This document shows, piece by piece, positions 8,136 to 12,715 of a DNA stretch of 12,715 nt; the first letter of the stretch is position 1; each line of letters opens with the position of its first letter. The position numbers and the translations under genes were made by a program. The notes beneath the pieces were generated by a model that did not search any database, was not told the DNA's origin, and worked only from the letters and a program-made list of their open reading frames with translations. The DNA comes from Flavobacteriaceae bacterium. GTDB lineage: Bacteria > Bacteroidota > Bacteroidia > Flavobacteriales > Flavobacteriaceae. The stretch lies in the NCBI GenBank assembly GCA_016763215.1, contig JAESUF010000354.1, positions 1-12,715 of the forward strand, in the 5' to 3' direction.

Positions 8136-8813
8136 ATGCAGAACGATCATCATTTAAAATTTCATAAAAATGTACTCTGGGTACCTTTAATTTCAATTAT
8201 CTCAATTTGGGTTGTTTATTGGATAGAAATTAAATTTGGGTACAATTTTAATAAATACGGAATACTACCTAGGGATTTTGTAGGCCTTAGAGGCATTTTT
8301 CTATCAAACTTCATACATAGTGATACATCACATCTATTTAATAACTCAGTGCCCTTATTTGTCCTTCTAGCAGGATTGTTTTATTTTTATAGAGATGTTG
8401 CATTTAAAGTATTAATCTATGGAATTCTTTTGTCTGGTTTATTTAATTGGATTATTGGTAGAGAATCCTACCACATAGGTGCTAGTGCTGTTATCTATTT
8501 ATTATTTAGTTTTATTTTCTTTAGCGGAATTTTTAAAAAACATTATAGACTTATAGCAATGTCTTTAGTTGTAATATTTTTATATGGGAGTCTTATTTGG
8601 TTAATCTTGCCTACAGAAGATAGAATTTCATGGGAAGGACATCTTGCCGGATTTCTCATGGGTTTATTTTTTGCATATCTATATAGAAAAAAAGGAATAG
8701 TAAAAGAAGAGTATCAATTTTCAGAGACACCATTCGATCTTTTATTTGATGAACATGGAAATTTAATTCAAGATGAAGAAAAACAAAAGGAGGTTATATC
8801 CTCTGACGAATAG
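8136..8813 (+). CDS. Rhomboid-family intramembrane serine protease
   Basis: This 225-residue membrane protein has the rhomboid core. An N-terminal helix (about 13-30) is followed by a loop and H61-S-D-T-S-H66-L-F-N-N (the H-x-x-x-x-H-L-x-x-N motif). The catalytic serine is in G115-A-S117-A at the start of a helix, and the catalytic histidine is in W-E-G-H169-L-A-G-F-L-M-G. These form the Ser/His dyad that cuts transmembrane helices of substrate proteins within the lipid bilayer. The residue after the serine is Ala rather than the common Gly of G-x-S-G; both catalytic residues are present, so activity is expected. A hydrophilic, acidic tail of about 40 residues follows the last helix. The gene has its own upstream -7 element and overlaps the convergent rlmB gene by 20 nt at the 3' end. 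The substrate is unknown. Confidence 0.88.
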   Translation: MQNDHHLKFHKNVLWVPLISIISIWVVYWIEIKFGYNFNKYGILPRDFVGLRGIFLSNFIHSDTSHLFNNSVPLFVLLAGLFYFYRDVAFKVLIYGILLSGLFNWIIGRESYHIGASAVIYLLFSFIFFSGIFKKHYRLIAMSLVVIFLYGSLIWLILPTEDRISWEGHLAGFLMGLFFAYLYRKKGIVKEEYQFSETPFDLLFDEHGNLIQDEEKQKEVISSDE

Positions 8814-9531
8814 CTTCGTATAAAAATGCTCCACAAGCAACTGAAACATTTAAAGAATCAATTTCTCCTAATAAGGGAAGCTTGGCCTTTTCATCTACAA
8901 TTTTAAGAACTGAAGGATTCACTCCTCTATGTTCTGATCCCATTACAATAGCAATAGGTTGTGTATAATCTATATCATAGATCATACTGTCTGTTTCTTC
9001 TGTAGCGGCAACTATTTTTATACCTGATGCTTGCATTGTATAAATAGCATCTTTGATATGGCTCACTCTACAAATAGGAACTTTAAAAGCAGCACCTGCT
9101 GACGTTTTTATGGTTTCTGCATTTATGGGAGCACCACCACCTTGCTGAATAATAATACCATCAACACCAGTACATTCTGCTGTTCTAATTATAGCACCAA
9201 AGTTTCTAACATCAGAAATTTGATCTAAAATGAGGAATAGGGGAGTGCTATCTGAATTTATAGACGATTCAACAAGAGTTTCTAAACCTACAAACTCTAC
9301 GGGCGATATTTGAGCTACTGCACCTTGATGATTTTTATTTTTAGAAAGTCGATCTAGTTTTTCTATAGGAACAAAACTTACAGTTATTTTCTCTTTTTTA
9401 ATGAGACCCTCTAATTCAAAAAACAAATTTCCTCGTAAACCTTTCTGAAGATAGATTTTATTCATTGTAGAGCCGCTATTAATTGCTTCGATAATAGCAC
9501 GTAGTCCAAAAATAATTGTAGTAGTATCCAT
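8794..9531 (-). CDS. rlmB: 23S rRNA (guanosine-2'-O-)-methyltransferase RlmB (TrmH/SpoU family)
   Basis: RlmB-type enzymes use S-adenosylmethionine to methylate the 2'-O of G2251 (E. coli numbering) in the 23S rRNA P-loop. The 245-residue protein has an N-terminal RNA-binding domain (about 5-80: I-F-G-L-R-A-I-I-E-A to N-H-Q-G-A-V-A) and a C-terminal knotted SPOUT domain. All three family motifs are present: D103 to N110 with R116 (motif 1), G198-S-E-H-R-G-V (motif 2) and L-P-L-L-G-E-I-D-S-L-N228-V-S-V-A (motif 3). I chose ATG 9531: the protein then begins M-D-T-T-T-I-I-F-G, right at the family N-terminus. A start 36 nt upstream (9567) would lie inside the terminator hairpin. A -7 element ends four bases before the ATG, so the message may be leaderless. 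The paralogous tRNA enzyme TrmH is less likely given the N-terminal domain. Confidence 0.88.
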   Translation of the reverse strand: MDTTTIIFGLRAIIEAINSGSTMNKIYLQKGLRGNLFFELEGLIKKEKITVSFVPIEKLDRLSKNKNHQGAVAQISPVEFVGLETLVESSINSDSTPLFLILDQISDVRNFGAIIRTAECTGVDGIIIQQGGGAPINAETIKTSAGAAFKVPICRVSHIKDAIYTMQASGIKIVAATEETDSMIYDIDYTQPIAIVMGSEHRGVNPSVLKIVDEKAKLPLLGEIDSLNVSVACGAFLYEAIRQRI

Positions 9532-9535
9532 GGGG

Positions 9536-9543
9536 CAAAAGTA
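9536..9543 (-). promoter_or_regulatory. Candidate -7 promoter element (TACTTTTG) immediately before rlmB
   Basis: On the minus strand TACTTTTG matches TAnnTTTG exactly and is separated from ATG 9531 by CCCC only. Transcription would begin at or within a base or two of the start codon. No -33 TTG is evident; that position falls in the terminator T-run. Confidence 0.5.
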
Positions 9544-9556
9544 GTGATTACTATAT

Positions 9557-9587
9557 AAAAAAACCACTCGAAATTCGAGTGGTTTTT
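9557..9587 (-). terminator. Rho-independent terminator of the SusC/SusD operon
   Basis: Read on the minus strand, CCACTCG (9582-9576) pairs with CGAGTGG (9570-9564) around a 5-nt loop, followed at once by seven T (9563-9557). A run of five A precedes the stem, so it could also work in the other direction. It lies 24 nt after the last gene of the operon and just before the rlmB promoter, separating the two transcripts. Confidence 0.88.
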
Positions 9588-9611
9588 AATATACTAAAGT
9601 TCTTATGTTTT

Positions 9612-10463
9612 TTAGTCTCTTGTAATAATTTCAGAGAATACTGTTCCTCCAAAGTTAGCACCATTGTATTCACTTCCTCCTTGAATAAGGATTGGGTAAA
9701 CAACAGCAGAGTTCGTACAAGAATCAAATTTCCCTGTAGCCTTAACATCATAAGGAGGTTGCGGAGAACCATTCCAAGTTGATGTACCATAGAATTGTTG
9801 CGCGATTTCGAAATCTCCATCAGGAGAAGTAATCGTTACAATAGGTGCGTTAGTAGTTACAAAAACTTCACCCCACCATCCTTCAAACCATTGGAAGGCT
9901 AAACCATGCATTAGTAAATCTGCTCCATTCATAGAAGTAACAACTTCGGTAGTGTAACCAAAGATATCCCACCAAGATCCGTCACCAGACCATGATCCAA
10001 CTAAATTAGCTAAAACAACTGGACAGAATCTAAATAAAGAAACAGTGTATGTTCCATTTTGAACATGTCCACTACCACTAATACCGGTTAGATTGATCTC
10101 TAAGCTTACAGCGCTATTATCAGACGGAAGACTGCTATAATCACCTTCTACTCTTACTGTACCTTCGTAAGACCCTGCAGGAATTACTAAGTTAGAAAGA
10201 GAATATTGACCAGCAGTAGCAGTACTACCAGCACCAGCAACTACATCAATAGTTCTTTCTGAAGTAGAAACAGTCGTTACCAAAACAGTAATTTCTGCAA
10301 AACTACTTCCATCTAAATTAACACCTAAAGTGTTACTTGAACCAACAAATTGACTCATTGTTTGTCCGTTAACATTGTCAAATATAGGATTCGTATTTTC
10401 TTCACAACTTGTGAAAACTAATCCTATTGATAAGAACAATGCTATTATTGAAAATCTTTTCAT
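9612..10463 (-). CDS. Surface lipoprotein, third gene of the SusC/SusD operon (SusE-like position)
   Basis: The 283-residue protein has a lipoprotein signal with lipobox F-T-S-C20 followed by acidic E-E-N. Residues about 35-145 look like a beta-sandwich (V-T-T-V-S-T-S-E-R-T-I-D-V, then I-P-A-G-S-Y-E-G-T-V-R-V), like the Calx-beta or DUF4843-type domains found in Sus-locus lipoproteins. Residues 150-283 form a second part rich in Trp and Gly (W158, W164-W165, W192, W196-W197, W230) with Cys147 and Cys249. Exposed Trp residues are common in glycan-binding sites, so a surface glycan-binding role beside SusD is a fair inference. It starts 22 nt after the SusD gene and ends before the terminator, so it is the last gene of the operon. 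The family is not firmly recognised. Confidence 0.75.
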   Translation of the reverse strand: MKRFSIIALFLSIGLVFTSCEENTNPIFDNVNGQTMSQFVGSSNTLGVNLDGSSFAEITVLVTTVSTSERTIDVVAGAGSTATAGQYSLSNLVIPAGSYEGTVRVEGDYSSLPSDNSAVSLEINLTGISGSGHVQNGTYTVSLFRFCPVVLANLVGSWSGDGSWWDIFGYTTEVVTSMNGADLLMHGLAFQWFEGWWGEVFVTTNAPIVTITSPDGDFEIAQQFYGTSTWNGSPQPPYDVKATGKFDSCTNSAVVYPILIQGGSEYNGANFGGTVFSEIITRD

Positions 10464-10490
10464 GATTAATAAGTTTTTTTAATGATTAAT
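10462..10490. repeat. Short direct repeat spanning the SusD-lipoprotein junction
   Basis: ATGATTAAT occurs at 10462-10470 and 10482-10490, 20 nt apart. On the coding strand the first-transcribed copy holds the SusD stop codon and the second runs into the start codon of the lipoprotein gene. In such A/T-rich DNA it may be chance. Confidence 0.35.
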
Positions 10491-11933
10491 ATCCAGGATT
10501 CTGTAGTGCCGCAGGATTTACATCTATATGACCTAATGGAATAGGCATTGTAAATCTATAGTCTGTATTGCTTAATACACAAGCATTATATAAAGTACAA
10601 TCTTCTGGACTTCTATCAATACTTACATTAGCTCTTTGACCTAATCTTTTAATATATACCCATCTGTGTCCTTCAAATGCAAGCTCAATTCTTCTTTCTG
10701 CAAGGATCCCTGCGAAAGCTTCTTGTTGTGATGCATAAACAGGTAATGGTTGAACTGTAGTAAATCTAGCATCTCTTAATTGCTTAATTAATGTAGCAGC
10801 ACCAGTTAAATTATTTGCATCAGCCATTGCTTCTGCACTAATGAATAACATTTCAGCAGTTCTGAAAAGTTTAATATCGTTCATTAATGGTTGACTTTGG
10901 TGACCAGGATACTTTCTGATTACTAAATCATCTGCAGTAACAGCAGGAGAACTGATAGTTGATGAAGGATCTAGATATCTAGTTCTTCTAATATCATCAG
11001 CATCTAATTTTTCTTCCAATGCAATACCCATTTCCATAAAAGGAGAACCAGATAATGTGCTATTTACGAATGCAAATAAGCTACCAGCCCATCCACCACC
11101 GCCAGTTGCCTGACCGTCGTAAGAATCTCCAACGTTTCTTTCTAATTCAAAAATGATTTCTGTATCATCAGTATCACTCCACATATTAAAAAACTGAGTT
11201 CTATCAGCAATTTGATAGCTACCTAGTAAGCTATTAGCTAATGTACCAGCTGTAGCATACTGACCACGATAAGCAGCCATTCTAGCTTTCATTGCAGTAA
11301 CGAAATCAGTACTAATAAATGTTCTACTTGATGTATTAGATAATAATGCACCACCAGCAGTTAAATCTGCATCAATAAATGCAAATACTTCTCCGTTCGT
11401 ATTTCTTGGTAAATCTTCATTTATTCCAGGAATAGTAGACAAAGCAATAACACCTAAAGCATTATCATCTGTATAATCTGTAGAGAAATAAGTTAATAAT
11501 TTGAAGTGTAGATAAGCTCTAATTACCATTAATTCTCAACTGCATTATTATATCTAGCTGTTTCACCTGATTCAGGAGTTACATTTTGAATTGCAACAAG
11601 GATTTTATTAATCCTATTAAGCGTAATATAACTTCCATTCCATAATCCAGCTGCAAATCCACTAGTCGCATTTAAAATTAACGAGTAAGAACCTACATTT
11701 TGTCCTCCACTATCATCTCCAATAGCTAACTCATCTGTATACACAGCATTAAATAATATTTGCTGAGTGTTATCTAATCTATTATAAATACCAGAAACAG
11801 CTAGTTCAACATCAGCTACCGTTTTAAAAGCATTTTCTGCAAGTAACGTACCTGGCTGTTCGATATCTATCACATTATCACAAGATGTAAAAATCAAAAG
11901 AGATAATGTTAATATACTTAATATTTTTTTCAT
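10486..11933 (-). CDS. SusD/RagB-family nutrient-binding lipoprotein, frameshifted near codon 134
   Basis: SusD-like proteins sit as a lid on the SusC channel and capture glycans or peptides at the cell surface. The first segment (ATG 11933) has lipobox F-T-S-C18 and the typical N-terminal helical repeat (A-F-K-T-V-A-D-V-E-L-A-V-S-G-I-Y-N-R-L), then stops at TAA 11529-11531. The next frame continues at once with M-V-I-R-A-Y-L-H-F-K-L-L-T-Y-F, the normal continuation in this family. It carries R-T-A-E-M-L-F-I-S-A-E-A, E-R-R-I-E-L-A-F-E-G-H-R-W and the end Q-N-P-G-Y. Joined by one added base, the protein has 482 residues, a normal length. The gene follows SusC by 19 nt. The downstream half alone would lack a signal and lipid anchor, so two separate functional genes are unlikely. 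Confidence 0.87.
11529..11535 (-). other. Apparent one-base deletion in the SusD gene, at a TAATG overlap
   Basis: The coding strand reads GAG AAT TAA TGG. One extra base between GAG and ATG gives V-E-N/K-L-M-V-I-R-A-Y, as expected for SusD proteins. The broken reading produces a stop codon overlapping an ATG (TAATG). The lost base is probably one A or T of AATT. Confidence 0.78.
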
Positions 11934-11952
11934 GTTTTCTATAATTTTCTAA

Positions 11953-12715
11953 TTAAAATCCTATTTCTAAACCAAATGAAACTGTTTTAGGAGTAGGATA
12001 CCCTCTAGAAGTATTGGCAAATCCTTCTGCATCATAACCTCTCCATCCTGTGAAAGTAACTAAATTCTCACCATTGAAGAATACTCTCAATTTATTTAAG
12101 TTGAATTTATCTAATACATCTTTAGTAAAATTATATCCTAATTGAACAAAACGTAATCTGATATAATCAGAATCAAATAAGAATCTTGTACCACTAGTAC
12201 CACCAAGGTTTGTTGCTCTTAATGCAGGTACATCAGTAACTCTATTTGTTGGAGTCCAAGCTCTTAATAAATCTGCTGAATGTCTAAATTGACCAATTGC
12301 AGTAGGATCAACAGCATCAGAATAGTCAAAATCGAAACGATCTACACCAAGTGTAAAGTTAAACTGAGTTGTTAAGAAGAAGTTTTTATAATCTATATCA
12401 AAACCAAAACTTCCATTTGCATCTGGTTGACTACTTTTTCCAAGGAATCTACGATCTGTATTTACATCTGGAGTTTCAGTAATATTGTCATTAATGTCTA
12501 AGAACAATAAGTTACCATTTGCAGGGTTAACACCTACATAAGGTACAGAGAAATATTGACCTAATTTTCCACCTTCTTCAACACCAGTAATGTTTGCGCC
12601 AAATCTTTCAGAGATATTATAGTTACCACTCACTCTTAACTTTACTTTTAAGTCTTCTGTGCTAATTGCTGTATATGCTGCTGTAAAATCTATTCCTTTA
12701 TTAACTAAGTTTCCA
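11953..12715 (-). CDS. SusC/RagA-family TonB-dependent outer-membrane transporter, C-terminal part
   Basis: The frame is open from the right edge to TAA 11953-11955, giving the last 253 residues of a protein that is usually about 1000 long. An in-frame GTG at 12633 is not the start, since matching coding sequence continues upstream. The fragment shows the end of the SusC barrel: strand-rich sequence (N-G-S-F-G-F-D-I-D-Y-K-N-F, T-T-Q-F-N-F-T-L-G) and L-L-R-A-W-T-P-T-N-R-V-T-D-V-P. Further on come D-S-D-Y-I-R-L-R, R-V-F-F-N-G-E-N-L-V-T-F-T-G-W, G-Y-P-T-P-K-T-V-S-F-G and a terminal Phe, the usual outer-membrane assembly signal. SusC imports the ligand captured by SusD using TonB energy. The plug, TonB box and any promoter or anti-sigma control lie outside the window. 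Confidence 0.92.
   Translation of the reverse strand, partial: GNLVNKGIDFTAAYTAISTEDLKVKLRVSGNYNISERFGANITGVEEGGKLGQYFSVPYVGVNPANGNLLFLDINDNITETPDVNTDRRFLGKSSQPDANGSFGFDIDYKNFFLTTQFNFTLGVDRFDFDYSDAVDPTAIGQFRHSADLLRAWTPTNRVTDVPALRATNLGGTSGTRFLFDSDYIRLRFVQLGYNFTKDVLDKFNLNKLRVFFNGENLVTFTGWRGYDAEGFANTSRGYPTPKTVSFGLEIGF

Noticed and set aside
8786..8802. AGGAGG followed by TTATATCCTCT as a Shine-Dalgarno site or small hairpin
   Set aside because: No gene starts just downstream on the plus strand. The perfect stem is only GAGG/CCTC with no T-run, and it lies inside overlapping coding ends.
9551..9820. Open frames on both strands over the terminator and the 3' part of the lipoprotein gene
   Set aside because: Out of frame with a gene that has a signal peptide and full domains; one runs through the terminator hairpin.

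Overview
The window looks like a chromosomal segment of a member of the Bacteroidota, most likely a Flavobacteriaceae-type organism. The reasons are strongly A/T-rich DNA, a SusC/SusD outer-membrane nutrient-uptake pair, a DUF5723-type envelope protein, Bacteroidota-style lipoprotein signals (F-T-S-C, F-C-S-C), and TAnnTTTG promoter elements close to start codons with no clear Shine-Dalgarno sites. The genus cannot be read from the sequence.

Layout. (1) Positions 1-3353 look like the edge of a surface-glycan or cell-envelope locus. They hold the 3' end of a FemAB/GNAT-like acyltransferase (+), then on the minus strand a polytopic GT-C-like membrane protein whose end overlaps the start of a Wzx-type flippase. 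(2) At 3354-3387 a short divergent region carries two face-to-face TAnnTTTG elements around a near-palindrome. It leads rightward into a YjjG-type HAD nucleotidase (3388-4071). (3) Positions 4107-6792 hold a tight three-gene plus-strand cassette: lipoprotein, DUF5723-like outer-membrane protein, secreted two-domain protein. Gaps are 6 and 1 nt. This is the best candidate for an undescribed system. (4) Positions 6789-9531 hold housekeeping genes: rarA (-), a rhomboid protease (+) and rlmB (-). (5) From 9557 to the right edge lies a minus-strand SusC-SusD-lipoprotein operon, read right to left, closed by a clear hairpin/U-tract terminator at 9557-9587.

Two genes are broken in the sequence as given. 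rarA loses frame near codon 28, so its Walker A motif falls outside the long downstream reading frame. The SusD gene loses frame near codon 134, at a TAATG stop/start overlap. Each is restored by adding one base, and both sites are short A/T runs next to GAATT. Two such lesions so close together suggest uncorrected indels in the assembly, although real decay cannot be excluded.

How the genes work together. The SusC/SusD/lipoprotein set would bind a glycan or other polymer at the cell surface and import it; the substrate is not evident. The flippase, GT-C-like protein and acyltransferase would build or export a surface polysaccharide. RarA and RlmB serve replication-fork repair and ribosome modification. 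Three convergent gene pairs overlap at their 3' ends, so the region is very compact. No stretch over 300 bases lacks a gene. I saw no tRNA, rRNA, CRISPR array, insertion sequence or riboswitch.
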